Source: Saccharopolyspora_C sp047200635 (GTDB lineage: Bacteria; Actinomycetota; Actinomycetes; Mycobacteriales; Pseudonocardiaceae). From it: a stretch of DNA of 64,000 nt. Below the pieces are notes generated by a model, which worked only from the letters and a program-made list of their open reading frames with translations, ran no database searches and was not told where the DNA came from. Where the stretch lies: positions 62,001 to 126,000 of the forward strand of contig NZ_JBJZOI010000013.1 in NCBI RefSeq assembly GCF_047200635.1. Direction: 5' to 3'. Each line of letters opens with the position of its first letter. Positions within the stretch are counted from its first letter, which is position 1. Positions 40,998 through 49,758 of this stretch are shown piece by piece. Position numbers and translations under genes: made by a program.

Positions 40998-42383
40998 ATG
41001 CGGATCCGACGATGGATCGCGGGGCTCGCGGCCGGGTGCGCCGTGCTGGCGGGACTGCCCGCCGCCGCTGACCCGGCCGGGACCGACGAGTTGCGCGACC
41101 GCCTGGACGCGGTGCCCGGCCTGACCGTGCTCGGGGAACGCCCCACCGAACCCGGGTTCCGGCTGTTCGACCTCACCTACGCCCAGCCCGCGGACCACCG
41201 CGATCCCGCGGCGGGAGCGTTCGAGCAGCGCCTCACCCTGCTGCACCGCGACCTCGCCCGGCCCACGGTCGCCTACACCACCGGCTACGGGTTGCCCGCG
41301 CGGGCGAGCCGCACCGAGCCGACCCGGCTCGTCGACGGCAACCAGATCGCGCTGGAACACCGCTTCTTCACCCCGTCCCGACCCGCCGACCCGGACTGGG
41401 CGGACCTCAACATCTGGCAGGCCGCCACCGACGAGCACCGGGTCATCCAGGCGCTGCGCTCGATCTACGCGGGTCGCTGGCTTACCACCGGCGCCAGCAA
41501 GGGCGGCATGACCGCCGTCTACCACCGCCGCTACTACCCGCGCGACGTCGACGCCACCATCGCCTACGTCGCCCCCAACGACGTCATCAACGACCGGGAC
41601 CGCTACGACGAGTTCCTGGCCACCGTCGGTGACGAGTCCTGCCGCGCCGCGCTCACCGCCGCGCAGCGGGACGCCCTGACCCGACGCCCCGAACTGCTGG
41701 AGCGCCTCACCGCCCACGCCGCCGCCGAGGGCCTCACCTTCGACCGGATCATCGGTGCCCCGGACCGGGCGCTGGAAGCGGTGGTCGTGGACGCGCCGTT
41801 CGCGTTCTGGCAGTACCGGGGCCCGCAGGACTGCGCCGCGATCCCGGCGCCCGGGGCGAGCCTCGACGAGCTGTGGAACTTCTTCGACGAGACGGTGGAG
41901 TTCTCCTCCTACGCCGACCAGGGCCTCGAGGCGTACGTGCCGTACTACTACCAGGCCGGTACCCAGCTGGGCTGGCCCGCCGTCTCGGACGAGCCGCTGG
42001 CCGACCTGCTGCACCACCGCTCCATCGGGGAGCCCCGCAACCTCGTGCCCCGCGACATCGACATGCGCTTCCGGCCCGGTGCGATGGCGGAGATCGCCGC
42101 CTGGGTCGCCGCGCGGGGTTCGGAGCTGATGTTCGTCAACGGTTCCGCCGATCCGTGGAGCGCCGAACCGTTCCGGCTCGGACCGGGCAGCCGGGACTCC
42201 TACGACTACCTCGTGCCCGGCGGCAACCACGGTTCCAAGATCGAGGACCTGCCGGCGGCCGAGCGCGCCGAGGCGGAGGCCACCGTGCGCCGCTGGGCCG
42301 GTGCGGAGCAGCTGCCCGCGCGAGCGCGCACGGCGCTGGACCGGGATGACCTGCTGCCGCGCACCCCGCCCCTGCTGCCCTGA
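40998..42383 (+). CDS. Secreted S37-family serine aminopeptidase (prolyl tripeptidyl aminopeptidase type)
   Basis: A 461-residue exported peptidase. The signal peptide covers residues about 1-24 (RIRRWIAGLAAGCAVLAGLPAAA). The nucleophile elbow TTGASKGGMT (Ser167) lies in the S37 context (YYPRDVDATIAYVAPND). The acid in NGSADPW and the His in GGNHGSKI complete the triad. S37 enzymes such as the Streptomyces mobaraensis tripeptidyl aminopeptidase release tripeptides from proteins outside the cell. ATG 40998 was preferred because it starts the signal peptide; an open frame extends upstream. It appears monocistronic. Confidence 0.9.
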   Translation: MRIRRWIAGLAAGCAVLAGLPAAADPAGTDELRDRLDAVPGLTVLGERPTEPGFRLFDLTYAQPADHRDPAAGAFEQRLTLLHRDLARPTVAYTTGYGLPARASRTEPTRLVDGNQIALEHRFFTPSRPADPDWADLNIWQAATDEHRVIQALRSIYAGRWLTTGASKGGMTAVYHRRYYPRDVDATIAYVAPNDVINDRDRYDEFLATVGDESCRAALTAAQRDALTRRPELLERLTAHAAAEGLTFDRIIGAPDRALEAVVVDAPFAFWQYRGPQDCAAIPAPGASLDELWNFFDETVEFSSYADQGLEAYVPYYYQAGTQLGWPAVSDEPLADLLHHRSIGEPRNLVPRDIDMRFRPGAMAEIAAWVAARGSELMFVNGSADPWSAEPFRLGPGSRDSYDYLVPGGNHGSKIEDLPAAERAEAEATVRRWAGAEQLPARARTALDRDDLLPRTPPLLP

Positions 42384-42405
42384 CGAATCGCACCGGGCCT
42401 GGACC

Positions 42406-42442
42406 GGCTCGAGCCTGAGGTGGGACCTTCAGCGGCCGAGCC
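42406..42442. terminator. Imperfect hairpin between convergent genes
   Basis: GGCTCG (42406-42411) pairs with CGAGCC (42437-42442), with an inner CTGAGGT/ACCTTCAG stem carrying a bulge. It lies between the convergent S37 peptidase and acyltransferase genes. Confidence 0.5.
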
Positions 42443-42486
42443 GCCAGCAGGACGAGGATCGAGCGGCGAGTCCCGGGAGCAGGGGA

Positions 42487-43692
42487 TCAGGCGGTCTTGG
42501 CCGCCGTCCGCTTGGCGGCGAACCTGTCGTAGGCGGACATCAGCGTCCGGTGCAGCGGTCGTTCCACCAGCTTCGTCAACGCCCAGCCCAGCAGCACGCC
42601 GTTGGCCACGAACGCGACCGTCTGCAAGGTCGGTCCCACGCCGAGGTCCTGCAACCGCCGGGCGACCACGTAGCCCAGCGTCTGGTGCATGAGGAACACG
42701 CCGTAGGAGATCCCCGCGAACCACTGGATCGGCCGCCACGCCCACTGCGGCACCACCCGGTTCCAGTCCGGGCCGCGCGCGGTCAGCGCCACCACGAGCA
42801 TGCCCACGCACACCGCCGCCGTCGAACCCCAGTCGGCCACCAGGCCCTCGGGGGTCTCGGCGTAGTTGTGCAGCGCCTGGCCGAACATGCAGGCCGCCAG
42901 CAGCACCGCGAAGTGCGGGGTGCCGATCCGCTTCGTCGACCACAACCAGATCGCCACGCCCACCACGAACAGGTGCCAGCGGTGCATCCCGATGCCGTCC
43001 ACGACCGTCCGATACCACTCCGGCGGCTGGGTCACCCGCAGCGGCCACTGGGCGGCCGGGATCAGCACCGCCGCCCACAGCACCAGCAGGATGCGGCGGC
43101 CGTGCCCGAAGCGGCTGGCGTAGAGCAGCGCCGCCGCCGTGAAGCCCATCAGCTGAAGCGGCACCGTCCAGTGCGAACCGTCGATGTAGGGGTAGTCCGA
43201 GGGATGCCAGTTCCACAGCATCAGCAGGTTCGACACCAGGTCGGAGCCGCTCGGCTCGAACCAGCCCTCGATCGGCAGCAGCCGGATCCCGATGAAGACC
43301 AAGACCACCGAGGCCAGGAACGGCGGGAGCAGCCGCGCGATGCGGCCCCACCAGTACCGGGGCAGCGAACCGCGCCCGATCGTGACGCACGCGAAGTACG
43401 CCGAGATGACCAGCAGCAGGCTCGCGCCGACCTGGTACGGAAAGACGATCTTGCGCGGGATCAGCTCCGGGTGCAGGAAGACGCTGAGGAACGTCGCGTG
43501 GTACAGCATCACCAGACCGACGCAGCCCGCCCGCACCACGTCCCAGCTGATCTTGCGATTGCTCCGCGTGCCCGAGCGAGCTCGTGCTGGCGCAGTGGTT
43601 CCTTCAGGCACGCCGTTACGGTACCAATCGGGTAATTCCCCGCCGTGACCCAACCGCTGGACAAAGCCACTCTTGAGAGTGATGGGCGCCAT
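42487..43692 (-). CDS. Acyltransferase 3 (AT3) family membrane protein
   Basis: A 401-residue polytopic membrane protein with about 10 membrane segments. AT3 features are a cytoplasmic N-terminus, then SWDVVRAGCVGLVMLYHATFLSVF (helix 1 with the family His), RGSLPRYWWGRIARLLPPF (R-x10-R type motif) and a C-terminal GISYGVFLMHQTLGYVVARRL with the late conserved His. It acylates a cell-envelope or secreted sugar or lipid. ATG 43692 begins MAPITLK. It follows the HypE-like gene by 167 nt on the same strand; no obvious functional link. Confidence 0.9.
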   Translation of the reverse strand: MAPITLKSGFVQRLGHGGELPDWYRNGVPEGTTAPARARSGTRSNRKISWDVVRAGCVGLVMLYHATFLSVFLHPELIPRKIVFPYQVGASLLLVISAYFACVTIGRGSLPRYWWGRIARLLPPFLASVVLVFIGIRLLPIEGWFEPSGSDLVSNLLMLWNWHPSDYPYIDGSHWTVPLQLMGFTAAALLYASRFGHGRRILLVLWAAVLIPAAQWPLRVTQPPEWYRTVVDGIGMHRWHLFVVGVAIWLWSTKRIGTPHFAVLLAACMFGQALHNYAETPEGLVADWGSTAAVCVGMLVVALTARGPDWNRVVPQWAWRPIQWFAGISYGVFLMHQTLGYVVARRLQDLGVGPTLQTVAFVANGVLLGWALTKLVERPLHRTLMSAYDRFAAKRTAAKTA

Positions 43693-43859
43693 GTCGGCTG
43701 CGACGCGGCCTGGAGCTCGGTCGAGGCCACGATTGCTCCGAACGGGTGAGTCGGGGGATCGGGTTGATCGACTTCCCGAGCGGCCCGGTCGTCGGCGCTC
43801 CTCGGCCGCGAGCTGACCCCTCGCAGCCCTGCTGCTCGCGGGCTCCGGCGAAGGGCCAC

Positions 43860-44759
43860 CTACTCCAGCCGGGCGCCGTCGAGCAGCACCGAACCCGGCT
43901 GATCGGCCGCGATCAGGCCGATGCGTGCCGCGCCGGCGCCGAGCGGGTGCGCGCGCAGCGCCGCCAGGCCGGCCCCCGCCTGCGCCCCGGCCACCACCAC
44001 GACCACCCGGCCCTCGCAGGCCAGGTGCAGCGGATCGACCCCGAGCAGCTGCGCGGCCACCCGCACCTCGCGGCGCACCGGGACCGCCTCCGCCAGCAGC
44101 CGCACCGAGACCCGGGAGGCGCGAGCGACCTCCGCCAGCGCGGCGGCCACCCCGCCCCGCCCGGCCGTGCGCAGCACCCGGACCCCGGCCGCGGCCGCGA
44201 GCAGCGCCGCCACCGGCTCGTGCAGGGGAGCCGAGTCCGAGCGCACGTCGTCCCGCCCCAGCACCAGCGCGCCCCCGTGCTCGCCCACCGGTCCCGAGAC
44301 CAGCACCGCGTCGCCGGGCCGCGCCCGCGACACGCCCAGCCGGTGCCGACCCCGGATGACGCCCACCCCGGTCACGTCGATCCGGCAACCCCCGTCCCCG
44401 GCCGGCGTCGACGGCGGGAGCACCGAGGACGACCCGGCGACCACTCGCACACCCGCCCGGTCCGCCGCCGCGCGCATCCCGTGCAGGATCCGCCGCAGGT
44501 CCTCGGTGGGGAGGTCGGCCGCGACCGCGAGGCCCGCCACCAGGTAGCGGGGGAGCGCGCCCGCGGTGGCGAGCGCGTTCACCGCCCCGTGCACCGCCAG
44601 CTCCCCGAGCGAACCGCCGGGGAAGAACAACGGCCGGGCCGCGACCGAGTCGGTGACGAACGCGGGCTTCCCGGCCACGCCCCCGTCCGGAGGTCCGTCC
44701 GGGAAGGTCGCCGCGACCAGGGCGCGCACCGCCGGACCGCACCCGAGCACCGGGCCCAT
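43860..44759 (-). CDS. HypE-like (AIR synthase family) protein lacking catalytic motifs
   Basis: A 299-residue protein. TDSVAARPLFFPGGSLGELAVHGAVNALA and YLVAGLAVAADLPTEDLRRIL align well with HypE, the enzyme that makes the cyanide ligand of [NiFe] hydrogenases. Key HypE features are missing. The N-terminal HGSGG is absent, VND is VNA, the ATP/metal motif GDTKVV is GSSSVL, and the C-terminal PRIC with its acceptor Cys is absent (the protein ends VLLDGARLE). It therefore cannot do HypE chemistry as known. ATG 44759 has an ideal ribosome-binding site (GGAGG, 5 nt spacing); longer GTG starts at 44783 or 44819 are poorer. No hydrogenase gene is nearby. The role is unknown. Confidence 0.8.
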   Translation of the reverse strand: MGPVLGCGPAVRALVAATFPDGPPDGGVAGKPAFVTDSVAARPLFFPGGSLGELAVHGAVNALATAGALPRYLVAGLAVAADLPTEDLRRILHGMRAAADRAGVRVVAGSSSVLPPSTPAGDGGCRIDVTGVGVIRGRHRLGVSRARPGDAVLVSGPVGEHGGALVLGRDDVRSDSAPLHEPVAALLAAAAGVRVLRTAGRGGVAAALAEVARASRVSVRLLAEAVPVRREVRVAAQLLGVDPLHLACEGRVVVVVAGAQAGAGLAALRAHPLGAGAARIGLIAADQPGSVLLDGARLE

Positions 44760-44856
44760 CCGCACCTCCGAGCGGTCGATCACCGAGCTGCCAGCCTCGG
44801 TGCGACCCGGTGCGACCACAAATCGAGCGGCCCTGGCTCGCTCGAACGAGCGCGGT

Positions 44857-45708
44857 TCAGCTCCCGGCGGGCGGCGCGGGCAGGCCGTGCACCGGCACCA
44901 CGTCCGAGGGCGCGCGCGGTGCCGGAGCGGCGCTCACCGGCCGCGGCGGGCGCGCCGCCCGGCGACCCTCCTGGCGGGGGAGGACGACGGGGTGGTCGGG
45001 CAGGATCACCGGCGAGCACAGCAGCACGCCCCGCGCGCCCCGGTCACCGATGAGCACCGGCCAGGTGTTGACGTTGGCGCAGCCCGAGGCCAGCCCGGCC
45101 GCCCACTCCGGCGGTTCGAGCGCCGAGACGAACTGCCCGCCGCGCACCACCAGCACCGAGTGCGCCGCCGCCAGCGAACGCCGCAGCACGTCCTCGCGGG
45201 TGTCGGCGGTGCCCGGGTGCCAGCGCTCCCGGTTCTCCACCCGCACCCGCAGCAGCCTCACGCCGCGCACGCCGGGCACCGGCCGCGACTCGACCACGAC
45301 GCGGCCCGGCACCCGCAGCCGGTGCCAGATCGCGCCCGACCCGCGATCGGTCCCGGCGGGCAGCGCGAACTCGACGGTCCGGGAGCTGGTGAGCGAGCCG
45401 AGCTCCGCGCGGATCGGCAGCTCCCGGCCGACGCCCTCGTCCCAGGCCCCGTCACCGCTGCGGCAGCGCAGCTGCAGGCAGCGCACGTGCACGTCCACCG
45501 CGATCGGCCCGCGCCCCTGCACCAGGCACTCCGTCTGCGCGAACCAGTTCTCCGCCGGCCCGGCGCCGCGCGGGGCGAGCACGCCGAACTGGAAGCGCAT
45601 CTCGCTGCGCAGCGCGCGGTCGTGCGGGGACGTCGCCGGGGCGTGGCAGGACCGGTGCGATCGGAACAGGACCGCGTCCGCGACGGCTCGTGCCTCGATC
45701 AGCGTCAT
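44857..45708 (-). CDS. Unrecognised protein upstream of HypE-like gene
   Basis: A 283-residue soluble protein that I do not recognise. It starts MTLIEARAVADAVLF and contains alternating hydrophobic/charged strands (SEMRFQFGVL, VDVHVRCLQLRCR, RVVVESRPVPGVRGVRLLRVRVENRE), suggesting a beta-rich fold, then a Pro/Ala-rich tail. Several Cys (HRSCHAP, TECLVQG, VRCLQLRCR, GCANVN, LLCSP) could bind metal. ATG 45708 has GGAGG at 7 nt. It precedes the HypE-like gene by 97 nt on the same strand, so the two may act together. Confidence 0.75.
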   Translation of the reverse strand: MTLIEARAVADAVLFRSHRSCHAPATSPHDRALRSEMRFQFGVLAPRGAGPAENWFAQTECLVQGRGPIAVDVHVRCLQLRCRSGDGAWDEGVGRELPIRAELGSLTSSRTVEFALPAGTDRGSGAIWHRLRVPGRVVVESRPVPGVRGVRLLRVRVENRERWHPGTADTREDVLRRSLAAAHSVLVVRGGQFVSALEPPEWAAGLASGCANVNTWPVLIGDRGARGVLLCSPVILPDHPVVLPRQEGRRAARPPRPVSAAPAPRAPSDVVPVHGLPAPPAGS

Positions 45709-45803
45709 GCCGCCACCTCCCCGCGGTCCTGGCCTCCGGCGGCCGTGACCACGGGCAGTCTCAGCCCGCGCGCGGCACCCCGCAACGCCGCCGCGCCCGG
45801 CGG

Positions 45804-46496
45804 TCAGGAAACCCAGCGGTAGCGGCGCTCCGGGCGCCCGGTCCCGCCGTAGCGCAGCCGAACCTCGGCCCGCCCGGTGTCGACGAAGTGCTCCAGGTAC
45901 TTGCGCGCCGACACCCGGGACAGCTCGGCTTCGCCCGCGCACTCGGAGGCCGACAGGTCCCCGCCGTTCGCCGCTGCCTCGCGCAGCACCCGCGCCACCA
46001 CCGAGGCCGTCTCGCTCGACACCCCCTTCGGCGTCGTCGCCGGGCGCGGGGGAGTGCCGAAGAGCCGGTCGATCTGCTGCTGATCGGCCGGGGCGTCGCC
46101 GGGCAGCTCGCGCAGCCGGTCGTGCAGCGCGCGGAAGTGCTCGAGCTGCTCGCGCAGGGCCTCGAAGCTGAACGGCTTGATCAGGTAGTGCACCGCGCCC
46201 CCGCGCACCGCCCCGCGCACCGTATCCAGGTCGTGCGCGGCGCTGATCACCAGCACGTCCGGCTCGGCGCCGGGCCGCGCCCCGGCGCGCATCGAGCGCA
46301 GCACGCTGAGCCCGTCCACGTCCGGCAGGTAGATGTCCAGCAGCACCAGCTCGGGCCGCAGCTCCTCGACCGCCCGCAGCGCGTCCGCCCCGGAGTGCGC
46401 GACCCCGGCCACCTCGAAGCCCTCGACGCGGCCGACGTAACCGCTGTGGATCTTGGCGACCATGAAGTCGTCGTCCACCACCAGCACCTTGATCAC
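45804..46496 (-). CDS. CitB/DcuR-family response regulator
   Basis: A 230-residue response regulator. Its receiver domain (residues 1-120) has the acidic pair in VVDDD, the phospho-acceptor Asp54 in VLLDIYLP, Thr/Ser in VISAA and Lys in LIKPF. The C-terminal domain has a CitB-type helix-turn-helix (DLSASECAGEAELSRVSARKYLEHFVDTGRAEV). GTG 46496 overlaps the sensor kinase stop (GTGA). With the kinase it should sense a di- or tricarboxylate and control the divergent tctCBA operon. Confidence 0.93.
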   Translation of the reverse strand: MIKVLVVDDDFMVAKIHSGYVGRVEGFEVAGVAHSGADALRAVEELRPELVLLDIYLPDVDGLSVLRSMRAGARPGAEPDVLVISAAHDLDTVRGAVRGGAVHYLIKPFSFEALREQLEHFRALHDRLRELPGDAPADQQQIDRLFGTPPRPATTPKGVSSETASVVARVLREAAANGGDLSASECAGEAELSRVSARKYLEHFVDTGRAEVRLRYGGTGRPERRYRWVS

Positions 46497-48064
46497 GACG
46501 CCACCTCCGCGTGCCCCGGCAGCCGGGCGGTGAACACGGCGCCGTGCTCGTTGCGGACCTGCACCGACCCGCCCCGCCGGTGGCAGATCCGCCGGGTCAG
46601 CGCCAGGCCGAGCCCGCGCTCCCCGTCGCGCGCCGCCTTCGTGCTGAAACCGTGCCGGAACACCTCCGCCACGATCTCCGGCGCCACCCCCGGACCGGTG
46701 TCGCGGACCTCCAGCGTGACCACGTCCCCGGCGTGGCGCAGGTCCACCTCGATCCGCTCGTCGCCGGAAGCACCGTCGACGGCGTCCAGCGCGTTGTCCA
46801 CCAGGTTCCCCAGCACCGTCGTCACGTCCGCGGACAGCTGCTCGTCGATCTCGCCGAGCGCGCTGCCCTCGGTCAGCCGCAGCCCCACCCCGCGCTCGGC
46901 GGCGAGGCTGGCCTTGGCGATCAGCAACGCGGCCGTCGGCGGGTCGGTGATGCGGGAGGAGACCTCCGCCTGCCACTGCCCCCGGCTGTGGCTCACCCGG
47001 TCGACGAAGCGGGCCAGCTCCTCGTGCTCGCCCAGCTCCAGCAGCCCGGAGATGGTGTGCAGCCGGTTGCTGAACTCGTGCGCCTGGGCGCGCAGCGTGT
47101 CGGTGGTGGCGCGGTGCGCGGCGAGCTCCTGGCGCAGGTCGACGAGCTCCGTGCGGTCCCGCATGGTGATCACCGCGCCGATCGAGGAGATCGGCATCCG
47201 GTTCAGCACCACGACCCGGCCCCGGCGCAGCACGATCTGGTCCACGCCCGAGGTGCGGCCGGTGAGCACGTCCCGCGCCCGGTCGTTGAGGTCCAGCTCG
47301 TCGATGCGCCGCCCCACGCAGTCGGCGGGCAGCGCGAGCAGGTCGCGGGCCTGGTCGTTGACGAGGGTGATCCGGTTCTGCTGGTCCGCGCCGAGCACGC
47401 CCTCGCGGATGCCGTGCAACATCGCTTCCCGGTGCTCGACCAGCCGCGTGATCTCCTGCGGTTCCAGCCCGAGCGTCTGGTGCTTGACCCGCCGCGCCAG
47501 CAGCACCGAGCCGGCGACGGCGAGGAAGGTCGCGAAGGCCAGCAGCGCCAGCGGATCGCCGGGTGCGCGGCGCAGGGCGGCGAGCAGGTCGGGGGTGCGC
47601 CGGCCCGCCGCGACCACGCCCGCCTGCCGGGCCCCGTCCCCGATCACCGGCACGTGCGCCACCAGGTAGTCCTCCCCGTCCGCCCCGCGGACGTCGCCGA
47701 CCCAGGCCCGGCCGCGCAGCGCGGTGCTCGCCCCCAGCGGTAGCGGCTGCCCGCGCTGGCCGGGATCGGGCGAGGTCAGCACGATGCCCCGCGCGTCGGC
47801 GATGATCACTTCGTCGGCGCCGGAGAGGCTGCGGGCGCTCTCGGCGAAGATCGGCAGCGCGTCCCGGTTCACCGGGTCGCGCAGGCTCAGCCGCACCCCG
47901 TCGGTTGCCGCCAGGTCCTCGGCCACCGACAGCATCCGCCTGCCCTCGGTGCTGCGGAACGCGGCGTTCGACTGCGACACCGAGAACACCGCGACCGAGG
48001 CCAGCAGCACCAGGATGATCACCAGCTGCCAGCCGAGCAGCTGGCGGGACAGCGGCCCGCGCAC
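46493..48064 (-). CDS. CitA/DcuS-family sensor histidine kinase
   Basis: A 523-residue sensor kinase. Membrane segment 1 is about residues 12-30 (WQLVIILVLLASVAVFSVS). An extracytoplasmic PAS-like (sCache) domain follows with DAVRLSLRDPV-type helices, then membrane segment 2 near residue 180 (LALLAFATFLAVAGSVLL). A cytoplasmic PAS (HGIREGVLGADQQNRITLVND) precedes the phospho-acceptor His in RAQAHEFSNRLHTI and an HATPase domain (VLGNLVDNALDA, DTGPGV, GERGLGLALT). CitA/DcuS-type kinases sense citrate, malate or fumarate outside the cell. GTG 48064 follows GAGGAGG. It is coupled to the response regulator. Confidence 0.94.
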   Translation of the reverse strand: MRGPLSRQLLGWQLVIILVLLASVAVFSVSQSNAAFRSTEGRRMLSVAEDLAATDGVRLSLRDPVNRDALPIFAESARSLSGADEVIIADARGIVLTSPDPGQRGQPLPLGASTALRGRAWVGDVRGADGEDYLVAHVPVIGDGARQAGVVAAGRRTPDLLAALRRAPGDPLALLAFATFLAVAGSVLLARRVKHQTLGLEPQEITRLVEHREAMLHGIREGVLGADQQNRITLVNDQARDLLALPADCVGRRIDELDLNDRARDVLTGRTSGVDQIVLRRGRVVVLNRMPISSIGAVITMRDRTELVDLRQELAAHRATTDTLRAQAHEFSNRLHTISGLLELGEHEELARFVDRVSHSRGQWQAEVSSRITDPPTAALLIAKASLAAERGVGLRLTEGSALGEIDEQLSADVTTVLGNLVDNALDAVDGASGDERIEVDLRHAGDVVTLEVRDTGPGVAPEIVAEVFRHGFSTKAARDGERGLGLALTRRICHRRGGSVQVRNEHGAVFTARLPGHAEVAS

Positions 48065-48132
48065 GACCCACCTCCTCGCCGCCTCGCGTGTGCCCCGACG
48101 CTAACCCGCTGACCTGCGCCGCCGGTGCGAAG

Positions 48133-48168
48133 GGTCCCCAGTGGACCGGCTGACACAACGAACACAAC
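48133..48168. promoter_or_regulatory. Candidate response-regulator sites in the tct divergent region
   Basis: In the 195 nt between the sensor kinase and tctC there is an inverted repeat GGTCC-CCAGT-GGACC (48133-48147) and a direct repeat ACACAAC (48153-48159 and 48162-48168, period 9). CitB-type regulators often bind AT-rich direct repeats, so these are candidate sites for control of both transcripts. Confidence 0.4.
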
Positions 48169-48259
48169 CACCGTTACGTCCGGAAGGAGGACAACGGGAC
48201 CTCCGATCTGCAGCATGATCCGAGTCACGTTCCCACCACAACGGAGAGGCGGGATCCCC

Positions 48260-49246
48260 GTGCGGATGCACAGTGCGCTGTCCGCGATCGCGTCGCTGCT
48301 GCTCGTGCTGCTGGTGCCACCGCTGGTGAGCAGCAGCTCCGGCGACGAGACCGAACAGCAGATCCGCGGCCTGCGGATGCTCGTGCCCAATTCGCCCGGC
48401 GGCGGTTACGACATCACCGCCCGCACCGCGGTGAAGGCGATGGAGGACGCCGAGCTCAACAGCAACGTCGAGGTGTTCAACCTCCCCGGCGCGGGCGGCA
48501 CGGTCGGTCTCGGCCGGGTCGTGAGCGAGCGCGGCAACGGCAAGCTCGCGATGTCCATGGGCCTCGGCGTCGTCGGCAGCGTCTACACCAACCACTCGCC
48601 GGTGTCCCTGCAGGACACCACCCCGGTCGCCAAGCTCGTCGAGGAGCCGAACGTCGTCGTCGTGGCGAAGGACTCCCCGTACCGCAGCTTCGACCAGCTG
48701 GTCACCGACTGGAAGAACGATCCCGGCGGCACCCCGGTCGGCGGCGGTTCCTCGCCCGGTGGACCGGACCACCTGGCCCCGATGCTCATGGCCAAGGCGG
48801 CCGGGCTGAACCCCAAGCAGGTCAACTACGTCCCCTTCGACGGCGGCGGCGAGCTGCTGGCCTCGGTGCTCGGCGGCAAGGTCGCCTTCGGCGTCTCCGG
48901 TCTGGGCGAGTACCGCGACCAGATCGAGGCGGGGGAGCTGCGGGTGCTGGCCGTGACCGGCCCGGAGCGGCTGCCCGGCGTGGACGCGCCGACGCTGCGC
49001 GAGGTCGGGCTGGACGTGCTGTTCACCAACTGGCGCGGCATCGTCGCCCCGCCGGGCCTGTCCGAGACCGACCGCACCAAGCTCGTCGGCCTGTTCACCC
49101 GGCTCAACCAGTCCCCGGAGTGGCAGGAGGCCATGCGCCGCAACGGCTGGACCCCGGCGTTCCAGCACGGCCCGGAGTTCGGGCGATTCCTGGCCGAGGA
49201 GAACGACCGGGTCGTCTCCGTGCTCGAGGAGTTGGGACTCGCATGA
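48260..49246 (+). CDS. tctC: Tripartite tricarboxylate transporter substrate-binding protein TctC
   Basis: A 328-residue exported solute-binding protein of the TctC/BugD family. The N-terminal signal (LSAIASLLLVLLVPPLV) is followed by LRMLVPNSPGGGYDITAR, the family's ligand-binding start, and NLPGAGGTVGLGRVV. Later conserved parts are VNYVPFDGGGELLASVLGG and LRVLAVTGPERLPG. It captures citrate or a related carboxylate for TctAB. GTG 48260 was chosen (an in-frame ATG at 48266 is also possible). It overlaps tctB by 4 nt. Confidence 0.93.
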   Translation: MRMHSALSAIASLLLVLLVPPLVSSSSGDETEQQIRGLRMLVPNSPGGGYDITARTAVKAMEDAELNSNVEVFNLPGAGGTVGLGRVVSERGNGKLAMSMGLGVVGSVYTNHSPVSLQDTTPVAKLVEEPNVVVVAKDSPYRSFDQLVTDWKNDPGGTPVGGGSSPGGPDHLAPMLMAKAAGLNPKQVNYVPFDGGGELLASVLGGKVAFGVSGLGEYRDQIEAGELRVLAVTGPERLPGVDAPTLREVGLDVLFTNWRGIVAPPGLSETDRTKLVGLFTRLNQSPEWQEAMRRNGWTPAFQHGPEFGRFLAEENDRVVSVLEELGLA

Positions 49247-49758
49247 ACACCACCCGAACTTCCCGGCGGCAGTGGCTCAGGGAGCACTCCGAGCTGGGCA
49301 TCTGCCTGCTGCTCGGTGCGCTCGGCGCGGTCGTGCTGATCGACGCGGCCACCATCGCCACCGACTTCACCCAGCGCGGGCCGGTCGGCCCGAAGACGGT
49401 CCCGCTCATCATCGGCGCGCTGCTGCTGGTGGTCGCGGTGCTGCTGGCCCGCGACGTGCTGCGCGGCGGCCGCGGCGAGGCCGAGGCGGGCGAGGACGTC
49501 GACCTGGACGCGCCGAGCGACTGGCGCACCGTGCTGATGCTGACCGCGGCGTTCCTGGCGAACGCGGCGCTGATCGGCATCATCGGCTTCCCGCTGTCCG
49601 GAATGATCCTGTTCTGGGGCTCGGCGTACGCGCTGGGCAGCCGGAACACCGTGCGCGACCCGATCATCTCCGCGGTGCTCTCGGTCGGCACCTACGTCGT
49701 GTTCAACCACTTGCTCGGTGTGCCCCTGCCCGGCGGACCGCTGATGGGGGTGTTGTGA
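49243..49758 (+). CDS. tctB: Tripartite tricarboxylate transporter small membrane subunit TctB
   Basis: A 171-residue protein with four membrane segments (ELGICLLLGALGAVVLI, TVPLIIGALLLVVAVLLA, MLTAAFLANAALIGIIGFPLSGMILF and SAVLSVGTYVVFNHLLGV), separated by an acidic cytoplasmic loop (EAEAGEDVDLDAPSD). Family members form the small integral subunit that pairs with TctA. The ATG overlaps the tctC stop (ATGA) and its own stop overlaps the tctA GTG, so the three are translationally coupled. Confidence 0.92.
   Translation: MNTTRTSRRQWLREHSELGICLLLGALGAVVLIDAATIATDFTQRGPVGPKTVPLIIGALLLVVAVLLARDVLRGGRGEAEAGEDVDLDAPSDWRTVLMLTAAFLANAALIGIIGFPLSGMILFWGSAYALGSRNTVRDPIISAVLSVGTYVVFNHLLGVPLPGGPLMGVL

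Noticed and set aside
43860..44759. Functional hydrogenase maturation factor HypE
   Set aside because: Acceptor Cys (PRIC), GDTK and HGSGG motifs are missing and no hydrogenase or other hyp gene is present.
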